Source: an uncultured Lachnospiraceae bacterium (GTDB lineage: Bacteria; Bacillota; Clostridia; Lachnospirales; Lachnospiraceae). From it: a DNA stretch of 64,000 nt. This document shows positions 42,555 to 51,467 of the stretch, piece by piece. The DNA lies in contig CANRPU010000001.1 of assembly GCA_947632555.1 (NCBI GenBank), forward strand, positions 1 to 64,000, written 5' to 3'. The notes beneath the pieces were generated by a model. The model was not told the DNA's origin. It ran no database searches and was given only the letters and a program-made list of their open reading frames with translations. How positions within the stretch are numbered: the stretch's first letter is position 1; every line of letters starts with the position of its first letter. The translations under genes were made by a program, and so were the position numbers.

Positions 42555-44246
42555 CTATAATTCCATTAAATATGTATATAATTGACGTTCCAACAAGGGT
42601 TCCTGATCTTGATTTGGCTTTCCAAATTCCAGTTTTGGAAACACGTAGGTTTCATCGTCCAATAATAACTCGATCAACGCGGGTGTTCTCTCACGAAAAC
42701 AATCTGTCATATTTTCTTTTCCTGTATATTGATAATACGGAATCCCATAAGCTTCCGCAACTCGCTTAAGATTTGGCACCCCATACCCTGTTTCTTCTGT
42801 AGTCTGTGTATAATTTTCAGAAAAATACATCTCCTGAAAATGGCGTATCATTCCCAATGAGTGATTATTAAAAACCAGAACCTTAATCGGCAGTTTTTGA
42901 GAAGACACCAACTGAAGTTCCTGTATATTCATCTGCAGCCCGCCATCTCCATTAAAGCAAAAAACAACCTGATCCGTTGCGTAGTGTGCGCCAATAGCAG
43001 CCGGTAATGAATATCCCATAGCGCCATGTCCTCCTGAAAACAATATCCTTTGACCCTTAAACACAAATGATTGGGCTACCCATACCTGATTTTGTCCCAC
43101 ATCCGTAGTAATAATACCCTGGGAGGGAATTTGTCTGCTGATGGATCCCACCATATCATTTTCTCTGCTGCTATCCCTGCTCGCAAGCTTGTCCTGAATC
43201 TGCCTGCACACCATAATCCACTTGTCAAACGCATTGTCAGGAAGCTGCCAATGGGCATTCAGGTAGTCCAATACCTTTCCTGCATCCGCGCAGATATCCG
43301 TTTCGTCTGTCCGTGCCGCATAGTTTAATTCACCCTGATCAATATCCACTCTTAAAATTTTTGCATTAGGAGCAAAGTTTTCCCTCTTGGCTCCCACTTG
43401 CCTTACATCCAGTCTGGCTCCCAGCGTCAACAACACATCGCATTTTGCCACAATAAAATTTGCCGTTCTGGAACCATACGCTCCAATAAATCCATAATAA
43501 AGACGCCGACAGTCCTTTGGTACATCCACCGCTATCATACTGGTCACTACAGGTATTCCTGAACGCTCCACAAACTGCGCCAGGGCACTCTGGTTTATTT
43601 CATTTTTTAAACCTGCTCCCACTAAAACGCAAGGACGCTTTGCTCCCTCCAATGCTTCTAATATTTCTAAAAACTCCTTCTTATCCTGAGATTCTTTTGG
43701 GGATTCTACTATCCCTGATGGTTCCATTTCCGCCCGAAAGACATCCATTGGAATATCCAGCAGTACAGGTCCCTTTCTTCCCCTCTGAGCAATTTCCCAT
43801 GCCTGATTTATTTCTGCTTCTACATCCTCTGCCTTCCAAAGGCGGCAGCTATATTTTGTAACCCCCTTTACCATACTTACAATATCGGTTTCCTGAAAAC
43901 CTCGTTGCCGGATTTGGTAATTTCCTCTGGCTTCCGTAGTGTTTACCTGTCCAGTCAAAAAAAGTACCGGAATAGAATCAAAATAAGCATTGCATATCCC
44001 AGTAATCAAATTTGTTGCTCCCGGGCCGCTGGTCGCATACGCTACTCCCACTTTATCTGCAGCTTGCGCATAACCACAAGCCGCAAAAGCCGCTCCCTGT
44101 TCATGATAATTGACATGAGAATGAATCTCCGTTTCTCTCTTCTTTAGAGAATCCATAAAATGCGTTACCATTCCTCCCGGATATCCAAAAATATCTGTAA
44201 CGCCTTTTTTAATCAAAAAATCTACAATATAATCCGAAACTTTCAT
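42555..44246 (-). CDS. ThDP-dependent acetohydroxyacid-synthase-like enzyme (YerE-like role proposed)
   Basis: A 563-residue ThDP enzyme of the acetolactate-synthase superfamily. Catalytic Glu lies in NYHEQGAAFAACGYA, the FAD/linker domain follows, and the diphosphate motif is CFNGDGGLQMNIQEL...FNNHSLGMIRH. ATG 44246 is chosen: it lies one base after the rfbF stop with GGAG just before, and begins at the usual MKVSDYIVDFL. No small regulatory subunit or branched-chain amino-acid gene is nearby. In Yersinia, YerE of this superfamily couples pyruvate-derived acetaldehyde to C-4 of CDP-3,6-dideoxy-4-ketohexose. The same role is proposed here from context; plain acetolactate synthase is less likely. 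Confidence 0.82.
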   Translation of the reverse strand: MKVSDYIVDFLIKKGVTDIFGYPGGMVTHFMDSLKKRETEIHSHVNYHEQGAAFAACGYAQAADKVGVAYATSGPGATNLITGICNAYFDSIPVLFLTGQVNTTEARGNYQIRQRGFQETDIVSMVKGVTKYSCRLWKAEDVEAEINQAWEIAQRGRKGPVLLDIPMDVFRAEMEPSGIVESPKESQDKKEFLEILEALEGAKRPCVLVGAGLKNEINQSALAQFVERSGIPVVTSMIAVDVPKDCRRLYYGFIGAYGSRTANFIVAKCDVLLTLGARLDVRQVGAKRENFAPNAKILRVDIDQGELNYAARTDETDICADAGKVLDYLNAHWQLPDNAFDKWIMVCRQIQDKLASRDSSRENDMVGSISRQIPSQGIITTDVGQNQVWVAQSFVFKGQRILFSGGHGAMGYSLPAAIGAHYATDQVVFCFNGDGGLQMNIQELQLVSSQKLPIKVLVFNNHSLGMIRHFQEMYFSENYTQTTEETGYGVPNLKRVAEAYGIPYYQYTGKENMTDCFRERTPALIELLLDDETYVFPKLEFGKPNQDQEPLLERQLYTYLMEL

Positions 44247-44247
44247 C

Positions 44248-45024
44248 CTATCTCCATACTTTCCATGGCGCTTTTCCCGTTTCCCAAAGTTCCTCCAGTT
44301 TTTCTTTTTCTCTCTTCGTATCCATGCACTGCCAAAAACCATCATGCTGATAGGCTGTCAGTTCCCCCATACCAGCCAGTTTTATTAATGGTTCCTTCTC
44401 AAAAACAGTAGCATCGTTTTGAATCAGAGTAAAAACCTGAGGTTCCAGCACCATATAACCCGCATTGATCCTGTTCCCGTTTCCAGAATCTTTTTCCCGG
44501 AATGAAGTTATTCTGTTTTCATCATCTATATCCATAACTCCAAAACGCTGCTCAATATTTACAGCCGTCAGCGTTGCCCATTTTTTCTTTTCCTTATGGT
44601 ATCGGTACAATTCGGCAATATCTATGTCTGATACCCCATCTCCGTATGTGAGCATAAAAGTTTCATTTCCCACATATTTTTGTACTCTTTTTACACGACC
44701 GCCCGTCATGGTATCCAATCCGGTATCTACCAGAGTTACTTTCCACGGCTCAGTCACATTACTATGTACGATCATTTTATTATTTTCAGTAAAATCAAAT
44801 GTCACATCACTATTGTGCAGATAATAATCCGCGAACCATTCCTTGATCACATGTTGTTTGTATCCGCAACAGATCACAAATTCATTGAAACCATAATAGG
44901 AATATTCTTTCATAATATGCCACAGAATCGGTTTCCCGCCAATCTCTATCATGGGTTTGGGCCTCAGGTAACTTTCTTCGCTGATACGGGTTCCGTATCC
45001 ACCCGCCAGAATCACTACTTTCAT
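44248..45024 (-). CDS. rfbF: Glucose-1-phosphate cytidylyltransferase
   Basis: Forms CDP-glucose from CTP and glucose-1-phosphate. The nucleotidyltransferase signature LAGGYGTRISEESYLRPKPM and the segment IGGKPILWHIMKEYS are followed by the YGDGVSDIDI metal region. 258 residues matches RfbF/DdhA. It is the first gene of the CDP-sugar block, and translation of the ThDP enzyme starts one base after its stop. Upstream lies a 527-bp AT-rich gap that should hold the promoter. Confidence 0.94.
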   Translation of the reverse strand: MKVVILAGGYGTRISEESYLRPKPMIEIGGKPILWHIMKEYSYYGFNEFVICCGYKQHVIKEWFADYYLHNSDVTFDFTENNKMIVHSNVTEPWKVTLVDTGLDTMTGGRVKRVQKYVGNETFMLTYGDGVSDIDIAELYRYHKEKKKWATLTAVNIEQRFGVMDIDDENRITSFREKDSGNGNRINAGYMVLEPQVFTLIQNDATVFEKEPLIKLAGMGELTAYQHDGFWQCMDTKREKEKLEELWETGKAPWKVWR

Positions 45025-45551
45025 TGTCCAATATCCCCTTCCCGTTTATATTAATGTCTGCTCACAGATAATGTGGATAGAACTATGCATTGTTATCTAA
45101 ATTCCCCGGCATGTCCAATAATCACGCAATTCCCTTATGAAATTCTCCACCATTTTATTGCCTTAAGTAGGAATTCAATCCTTCCCTCATCTATATCGTT
45201 TGCTTATTAAAAGCGTACCGTTTGTACAACCTTATCCTGCATATTTTGGGTTAACCCCCAACCTCTTAGCATCTTTTATTCTTTAGAAATCCGTCTTGCC
45301 AACTCCTGAAGATTATCGCATTTCATTTCAACATTATTGTTCACTTCTTATCGCAACATATTATCAGTTACTTTTTCTCCGGCATCCTGTTCTTAAGTTA
45401 TGTCATATTAAAGGCTTTTCAAATATAGTGAAGTAACCTTTTCAAGATAATAGACACACCAGAGAACACTATCAGTACAAAAATCCTGTTGCTTTCAACT
45501 ATAATAAAAAGTAACACTTTTCCAGTAGTTATTCCCCTTCTACAACAATCA
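45025..45551. other. AT-rich 527-bp gap with possible gene relics
   Basis: No intact gene. On the minus strand short open stretches look like lost C-termini. A hydrophobic one near 45420-45510 (FVLIVFSGVSIILKRLL) ends in a stop and could be the tail of a flippase or membrane protein. Others include NLQELARRISKE and VENFIRELRDYW. The promoter for rfbF should lie near its right-to-left end (45030-45130), but none is convincing. The gap marks the border between the CDP-sugar block and module A. Confidence 0.45.
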
Positions 45552-47036
45552 TTATTTCAATAGAATCTTTTCTTTCCCATAGTAGTCCGCGATATTCTCG
45601 TTAATCCAGTAATTCACGTTTCCTTCTTCTACAACATCGGTAAAGTACAATACCTTAGGCCGGACAGTAAAAGGCTCTACCTCTACAACGCTTATTGTAT
45701 CATCCTGATAGAGAGCCAGCCTTTCCTGTGCCTGCTCATAATAACTTCTGGCTTCTCCATTTACCAAAGAACGCAGTGCGGACATGGAAGAAAATGTATT
45801 TTTATCGGAGGTTCCCACAAACACCAGCAGTACTAAGGCAAATGCCAGCCACCGGTATGTCCACAGATATTTTTTCAGAATCTCCTTTATTGCACAGCAG
45901 TCTTTCCAGAAACCCTTTTTACGGTTTTCCATCTTCCTTTGTATCCATCCCGTCCAATAAAACGCGTTTATCCATATCATGATATAAAAAATACTCTGCA
46001 TCTGATTCTGTATTCTTCCCGCGGCTACATTTCCTACTCCATACAGTGAGGGAGTAAACGCTGCCGCGAACAAGCAAAAACTGCCTGCGCTGACCAATCC
46101 CGGCAGCTGATACGTTATATTTTTTTCACGCTTTATAATCTTCCATATGACCGGCAAAGCAGCCAATAGACATACAATTAATAATGGAGAAAACCACTTT
46201 CTGACATATCCCGGCGCCATCAGAAGCGACTTCATTATGGCAGAAAAAGCTGTGTTTCCATATGCGTTAGAACGCCTGATCATATTCCCCGGCGCTGTAA
46301 CGCTAAGCCCAAATCCCAAAAGCAGTGATAAAAAGGGCAGTATATTTTGCCACGACAATTTTTTCCGGTTGATAAACAAATATCCTATATACCATAGCAG
46401 GCACTGTAGTACTGTCGCATACTGACAGCCTCCAATAACAAAAGCGTAAATAGCGATTCCGGCCGCCGCCAAAATCTTACTTGGCATCCGTTTCAAGGAT
46501 TCGCTTTTTATCAGAAAAACAAACAAGAGCAGCATCGCATAATGTAAAAAGGTATAAAGCCCCGCGCCGCCATACCAATATAACGCTTCCACTGGGGAAG
46601 GCAAAGTTTCCAGCAGAAGAAAAGCCATTACTCCCCAAAGGAAACAAATATCTTGCTTTTCTGCCGGATAAAATTTCCGAATTACCGTTTTTACAAATAA
46701 ATAAGTAGCAAGTAAAAGCATTCCCAGCATTAAAATAGGTGTTACACAGGCTAATTTTTCTGAATAAATAACAGGATTCAACCCGCCCAAAAAACAGCCG
46801 GTAAAGTATCCCATCCAATTATGCCATGCCCATATAATGCTTCGAAAAGCTCCCTTCCATACCTCCAGAACATTTCCCGTCTGTTCCCAAATACGATGCA
46901 ATCCCTTACCGCTGGAATAATCATCCGCGGCCATAACATTATAACGTCCGATCACCAGCAGCGGGATTAAGCATCCCACTAAGAGCATTATCATACATAT
47001 CGTTAAAAAGTTATCGTTTTTCCCCCACCGTGACAA
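45552..47036 (-). CDS. DUF6056-like polytopic membrane protein, copy 1
   Basis: A protein of about 494 residues with about 11 membrane segments. The conserved-looking motifs are MAADDYSSG in the first outer loop, EALYWYGGAG and VTAPGNMIRRSN. I associate this pattern with DUF6056, possible GT-C-type enzymes, without certainty. The acidic DDY pair would suit a lipid-linked sugar transferase. The only ATG with a good ribosome binding site (47057, behind AAGGAG) meets an in-frame TGA at codon 4 where copy 2 has GGA. The ORF therefore depends on a weak TTG start at 47036 or an internal ATG. It may be poorly expressed or newly inactivated. Confidence 0.7.
   Translation of the reverse strand: MSRWGKNDNFLTICMIMLLVGCLIPLLVIGRYNVMAADDYSSGKGLHRIWEQTGNVLEVWKGAFRSIIWAWHNWMGYFTGCFLGGLNPVIYSEKLACVTPILMLGMLLLATYLFVKTVIRKFYPAEKQDICFLWGVMAFLLLETLPSPVEALYWYGGAGLYTFLHYAMLLLFVFLIKSESLKRMPSKILAAAGIAIYAFVIGGCQYATVLQCLLWYIGYLFINRKKLSWQNILPFLSLLLGFGLSVTAPGNMIRRSNAYGNTAFSAIMKSLLMAPGYVRKWFSPLLIVCLLAALPVIWKIIKREKNITYQLPGLVSAGSFCLFAAAFTPSLYGVGNVAAGRIQNQMQSIFYIMIWINAFYWTGWIQRKMENRKKGFWKDCCAIKEILKKYLWTYRWLAFALVLLVFVGTSDKNTFSSMSALRSLVNGEARSYYEQAQERLALYQDDTISVVEVEPFTVRPKVLYFTDVVEEGNVNYWINENIADYYGKEKILLK
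45568..45806. repeat. 239-bp perfect repeat, copy 1
   Basis: Identical base for base to 52578-52816 by direct reading. It covers codons for roughly the last 80 residues of the DUF6056-like gene. Similarity falls sharply on both sides, to nothing after the stop and to a partial match upstream. Confidence 0.9.
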
Positions 47037-47101
47037 CTTTTCTTTTCATTTTTGCATATCCCGTTCTCCTTTTTCAGGACTCTCTCTATCCAGCTCAATA
47101 T

Positions 47102-48124
47102 TTATTTAAGAAAAGTTTTCTTTAATACTCCGTATTCTTTATTTGCATTTTTTAGTTTACTGCTCAAAGTATCCCGCATTTCTTCTGTCAGCCAGCTGCT
47201 GCCATCCGCGCAAACTCTGTCACGAAGCTCCGCATAAGCTGGTGCCGGTATCTCAGGAATAATCCCCAATGTCAGAAACGCATGTCCATTAAAGCAGTGC
47301 GTAGAAGGACATTTGGTCCCGACTGCTCTAAAAGGCAGTTTTTTATTAATATTCTCATAAATATTATGACACAGTTCCTTTCCTTCATAGCACTGTGTCA
47401 TGCGTCCGGTCAATAAATCTACCGCGAAAAACCAATCGCCTGCATAGCAAAATTCACAGCGTCGCTTCCCCCAAATTTCGCTCTTAAACGCCAGCAGTGA
47501 GGAATCAAACTCTCCCCATTGTTCTACCAGTTCCTTTAACGAATAGCGGGAAAGAAGTTTATGTTCCAGAGTCGTATCATCTCTCGGGATTGTAACATGG
47601 CATATAGCGCCGGCCTTCTCCATACATATTTTTTTGATTTCTTCCTTTACTTCCAAATATTTATCATCCGGGGTCAATTCAATGGTAAAAGAACAGCCTG
47701 CCTTTTTCATATTATTGATGTTTTCAAAAAAAGTTTCCATGGTCCCCGTTCGGAGCAGTTCAAAATAATGCAGGGAAAACTTAAAAAATATCCTCTTCCG
47801 ATATTCTTCCCGCATATCCATAATCTTTTGAAAAAAGGCAGTATAGATCCCATTCGTAACAACCGAAAGTACATGTCCTTCCGCCAGCAGTTCTTCCATT
47901 AGCAGCGGTAATTCTTGAAGCAGCGTGGTTTCTCCTGCCGCGCATAAATTGATCAGGGCAGGCCCTCCGAGTCTTTTGAAACTCAGTGCCCTGCCGATTT
48001 CTTCAGGATCGTGCGACAGCCCGCATACAACTTTACTGATATTCTTATCCAGATAACAGTAAGAACACTTCATATTGCAGATATTTACCGGTATATAAGC
48101 TTCAATGTACCTTTTCAGCTGCAT
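47102..48124 (-). CDS. Radical SAM protein with C-terminal cysteine cluster
   Basis: A 340-residue radical SAM enzyme. The [4Fe-4S]/SAM motif is NICNMKCSYCYLDKN at residues 16-30. A C-terminal set of cysteines (RRCEFCYAGDW, MTQCYEG, TKCPSTHCFNG) resembles an auxiliary SPASM-type cluster. The gene lies between the pyruvyltransferase fusion and the DUF6056-like gene in a glycan export unit, and a decayed copy lies in the same relative place in module B. That linkage suggests it acts on the glycan, its lipid or a peptide attached to it. No substrate can be named. Confidence 0.85.
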   Translation of the reverse strand: MQLKRYIEAYIPVNICNMKCSYCYLDKNISKVVCGLSHDPEEIGRALSFKRLGGPALINLCAAGETTLLQELPLLMEELLAEGHVLSVVTNGIYTAFFQKIMDMREEYRKRIFFKFSLHYFELLRTGTMETFFENINNMKKAGCSFTIELTPDDKYLEVKEEIKKICMEKAGAICHVTIPRDDTTLEHKLLSRYSLKELVEQWGEFDSSLLAFKSEIWGKRRCEFCYAGDWFFAVDLLTGRMTQCYEGKELCHNIYENINKKLPFRAVGTKCPSTHCFNGHAFLTLGIIPEIPAPAYAELRDRVCADGSSWLTEEMRDTLSSKLKNANKEYGVLKKTFLK

Positions 48125-48136
48125 ATTGCCTTCTCC

Positions 48137-50161
48137 TTAATGAGCGATCATCTCAGCCAACTTGTCAAATTCTTTCCGCAGCAGTCGGGCCGGCCAGTTC
48201 GCGTTTTCCTCGGTCTTTACTAAAACCTTTTCCATTTCCTGTTGTATATTTTCTATACTATCACAGAATATAATGTATTGCAAATCCCCGATCCATTCAT
48301 GTACACCTGAAATCTTATGGTTATAATTATCAAGTACCACGCAGGGCGTTCCCGTTATCGCGGCAAAGATCATTCCATGCAGCCGATCGGTAATTACCAG
48401 TTCCGCGCTTTGATATTGCCGCATAATCTCCCGCAAATATGCATCTCTGTCTTGAAGCATGATATCAAACGCATATTGGTGATCTATATATTTATAGGCC
48501 AATCCACAGGATATTACCGCTTTTTCAATCACCTTTCGCATTTCTTCATTTAAACAACTTTCAAAATCACTTCGAAGGCAGAGTAATGCTCCTTTACGAT
48601 GTCCTCCCATCTCTCTTCTATCCGAAAACAACACAATATCAGGTACTAATTCTACTCTGCCATTAAAAATCATTGCGGCCTGCTGTAAGGACTGTCTGTC
48701 CCGTACTGTCAGCAGCAATTTTTTATGCCCGCAATAAATCTCTCTTGTCCTTTGCGCCTGAAGTTTCCCCTCTTCCGTATTTGAAAAATAAACAGTTTGC
48801 GGGAAAATAATAATTTTATTTTTGGGGAAAGCGCTAATAACATCCCTTCTGATCGTTTCGGAGTACGGATAAGCATCTCCAAGATTGCCACCTCCCGGTG
48901 TGCATATCCAATCCCAATTCCTGACATATTTTTTGATCTGTAACATTTTTTGCCGGTAATCAGAAGCCTCGATCTCAATAATCTTATATTGGGGAAAATA
49001 GTATTTCAAAAATTCCCGTATGGACACAGCGATCTGATGATCTCCCAGATTTCCCGCGTCTTCACTTCCTATCAGAAAAATATTTCTTCTGTGCCTCCAA
49101 TACGCAAGATAAGGAATTAATCCCCTTACAACCACCTTTTGATAAGCTCTTACAGTCAGACTGGGGCGATAAGTCCATTTATCGCCATATAACTTTTCGC
49201 AAAATCCCAACAGTCTGCCTGTATAATCCGGGCCAAAGTACTTCCGAACTTTGGTTGCTTTACCATACAGCGCTTTTGCGTTATGGTATACAAAAGCATC
49301 CTCTCTGATCTGCTTCAATCCGGCTTCTACCGCTTCCTCGCTTTTTTTCTGTCCTTCGTTGAAAAGCAGGATTCCAAAGATAACAGGATAATTTTTCCAG
49401 CATTTTTCTTTGAAACGGCGTTCTTCCAGATATTGCCAAAAACACTTCGCTAATTCCGTAATCTCCTTGGCATTGCACCTTTTACCCTTGTTTCCCATAA
49501 TAGAATTTTCTCTCGTCAGGTAACAGTACAATAAATCTCCGATTCCGGTAATCCTCTCCGCGTACATTAAATACATCAGCAAAAACAAGATATCTTCCGC
49601 GAAAATCCTGTCGTTATCCACAAACCAAAGCGCGTTTTCTCTGATGATATCCCCTCTATAAACCCGATTCCACGCCTCCCAGCATTGTCCGTACTGTAAC
49701 AATACCCGTACAAAATAGTCATACTTTTCCTGTTGGCTTTTCAGTGCATACGATTTTTCCTGAGGCATCACATTCCTTTGTACCTCTTCATTTTCATTTA
49801 TACATTTATAACCAAATGCCACCATATCAGTCCGTGTCTTCTGAAACACGTCCAATACTCTTTCCAACAGATTTTCTTCTATATAGTCATCACCGTCAAC
49901 AAAATAAATATACTCTCCGGCCGCAACACGCAATCCCGCGTTTCTGGCATCGGACAAACCGCCGTTTTCTTTATGTATGACTCGTAAACGGCTGTCTTCC
50001 CTGGCATAGCGGTCACATATGCCGCCGCTCGCGTCCCGGGATCCATCATCTACTAAGATGACCTCAAAATCCTGATAACTCTGACGCAATATGCTTTTTA
50101 AACACTTATCAAGATACTTTTCTACCTGATAAACCGGCACAATAATGCTAAATTTAGGCAT
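48137..50161 (-). CDS. Glycosyltransferase-polysaccharide pyruvyltransferase fusion
   Basis: A 674-residue two-domain protein. The N-terminal GT-A domain (about residues 1-230) has FSIIVPVYQVEKYLDKCL and the DxD region YFVDGDDYIEENLL. After a helical linker a pyruvyltransferase domain starts near residue 355 (FLIGSEDAGNLGDHQIAV), with PGGGNLGDAYPY and the C-terminal ITDRLHGMIFAAITGTPCVVLD. It could add a sugar and then a pyruvyl ketal. It lies 10 bp after the ABC ATPase gene and 12 bp before the radical SAM gene. The broken paralogue in module B shows the fusion is ancestral. Confidence 0.88.
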   Translation of the reverse strand: MPKFSIIVPVYQVEKYLDKCLKSILRQSYQDFEVILVDDGSRDASGGICDRYAREDSRLRVIHKENGGLSDARNAGLRVAAGEYIYFVDGDDYIEENLLERVLDVFQKTRTDMVAFGYKCINENEEVQRNVMPQEKSYALKSQQEKYDYFVRVLLQYGQCWEAWNRVYRGDIIRENALWFVDNDRIFAEDILFLLMYLMYAERITGIGDLLYCYLTRENSIMGNKGKRCNAKEITELAKCFWQYLEERRFKEKCWKNYPVIFGILLFNEGQKKSEEAVEAGLKQIREDAFVYHNAKALYGKATKVRKYFGPDYTGRLLGFCEKLYGDKWTYRPSLTVRAYQKVVVRGLIPYLAYWRHRRNIFLIGSEDAGNLGDHQIAVSIREFLKYYFPQYKIIEIEASDYRQKMLQIKKYVRNWDWICTPGGGNLGDAYPYSETIRRDVISAFPKNKIIIFPQTVYFSNTEEGKLQAQRTREIYCGHKKLLLTVRDRQSLQQAAMIFNGRVELVPDIVLFSDRREMGGHRKGALLCLRSDFESCLNEEMRKVIEKAVISCGLAYKYIDHQYAFDIMLQDRDAYLREIMRQYQSAELVITDRLHGMIFAAITGTPCVVLDNYNHKISGVHEWIGDLQYIIFCDSIENIQQEMEKVLVKTEENANWPARLLRKEFDKLAEMIAH

Positions 50162-50171
50162 CCCCGTTCCC

Positions 50172-51455
50172 TCATGATCTGCTCAAGATCTCAATCTGCG
50201 GCAGAGCTACATGCCCCCAGTAACGGTGGCTCCATTCCATACCATATGCCGCATCCTCTTTTCTTTTAATTTCAAAACAAAACGCGTCCTTAATCCCGTC
50301 ACAATTATATCTGGTCCCATATCTGTTCACTTCATATAATACCAAACTTAACGTATATTTTCCCGAAACGACCTCCGCTAAATTCAAAGAAAATATAATT
50401 TCTTCTTCCTTATCCGCCCTTAGCCGCAATTCTTGCGGACTCGTCATCATACTGACCGGAGATCCATCCGCATAATTCATAACAATCCGCAAACTCAGGT
50501 CCTTAGCATCTCTATATCCTTCATAACGCAGACGGAAACGAACTTTTTCACAGTCCGTAAAACAGCCATTTGCATAATCCAGAGCCTCCAAGCTGAGCAG
50601 TTTGGCTGAAAGCCCCTGAAATTCTTCCGGCCTTTCCATATTTCTCAAATCTACAAGAGAAGAGGATTCTTTTTGGTTTCCCATATATATTTTTACTGCT
50701 TCTTCTACTCCACCGTCAAAGATTATTTTCCCCTGATCCAGCACAATACAGCGATTGCAAAGCTGCTGAATCGTATTCATATTGTGACTGACATACAGAA
50801 CCGTTCTACCCTCTTTATCCGCCACGCTTCCCATCTTGTTCAAACATTTTTCCTGAAAACGCATATCTCCCACAGCCAGGACCTCATCCATTACAAGAAT
50901 CTCCGAATCCAAATGAGCCGCAACCGCAAAGGCCAGTTTTACATACATTCCGGAAGAATACCTCTTGACAGGAGTATCAATAAATTTCGCGCATTCCGAG
51001 AAAGTAATGATATCCGCAATTTTTTCATCTACCTCTCTTTTTTTCATACCTAAGATAGCGCCATTCAGATATATATTTTCCCGCCCTGTCAGTTCACCGT
51101 GAAATCCTGTCCCCACCTCAAGCATGCTGGATATTCTGCCATTCAGTTTAACGCACCCTTCCGTAGGCGCTGTTACCCTGGATAGTATTTTTAGCAGCGT
51201 AGATTTTCCTGCGCCGTTTCTTCCAATAATGCCAAGTGTATCACCTTGATATACTTTTAAATCCAGCCCATTTAAGGCCCAGAATTCCTTAGGGCCTTTT
51301 TCCATATCCACAGCTGTCAATACTGTATTGGGATCCTCTTTTCCCTGTTTTCTGGCCCACCAGCTTTGCAGATCGGCAGCAAAAGAGCCGCTTCCGATTG
51401 CTCCAAGACGATACTTTTTTCTCAGATTTTCTATTTCGATAACCGTTGCCCTCAT
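50172..51455 (-). CDS. ABC transporter ATPase with Wzt-like C-terminal domain
   Basis: Energises export of a polyprenyl-linked polysaccharide. Walker A is GIIGRNGAGKSTLLKIL, the signature VKRYSSGMYVKLAFAVAAHL, Walker B ILVMDEVLAVGD. Beyond about residue 255 there is a C-terminal beta-sandwich of about 150 residues (LSLRIVMNYADGSPV) like the Wzt domain that reads chain ends. It is therefore closer to Wzt than to plain TagH. The permease gene lies 12 bp upstream. A fragment of a second copy remains in module B. Confidence 0.92.
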   Translation of the reverse strand: MRATVIEIENLRKKYRLGAIGSGSFAADLQSWWARKQGKEDPNTVLTAVDMEKGPKEFWALNGLDLKVYQGDTLGIIGRNGAGKSTLLKILSRVTAPTEGCVKLNGRISSMLEVGTGFHGELTGRENIYLNGAILGMKKREVDEKIADIITFSECAKFIDTPVKRYSSGMYVKLAFAVAAHLDSEILVMDEVLAVGDMRFQEKCLNKMGSVADKEGRTVLYVSHNMNTIQQLCNRCIVLDQGKIIFDGGVEEAVKIYMGNQKESSSLVDLRNMERPEEFQGLSAKLLSLEALDYANGCFTDCEKVRFRLRYEGYRDAKDLSLRIVMNYADGSPVSMMTSPQELRLRADKEEEIIFSLNLAEVVSGKYTLSLVLYEVNRYGTRYNCDGIKDAFCFEIKRKEDAAYGMEWSHRYWGHVALPQIEILSRS

Positions 51456-51467
51456 TGTTCTGCTTCC

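Noticed and set aside
42555-44246. Ordinary acetolactate synthase (IlvB) for branched-chain amino acids
   Set aside because: No IlvN or other ilv gene is near, and the gene is locked 1 bp behind rfbF in a CDP-sugar block. A sugar carboligase role is more likely, though not proven.
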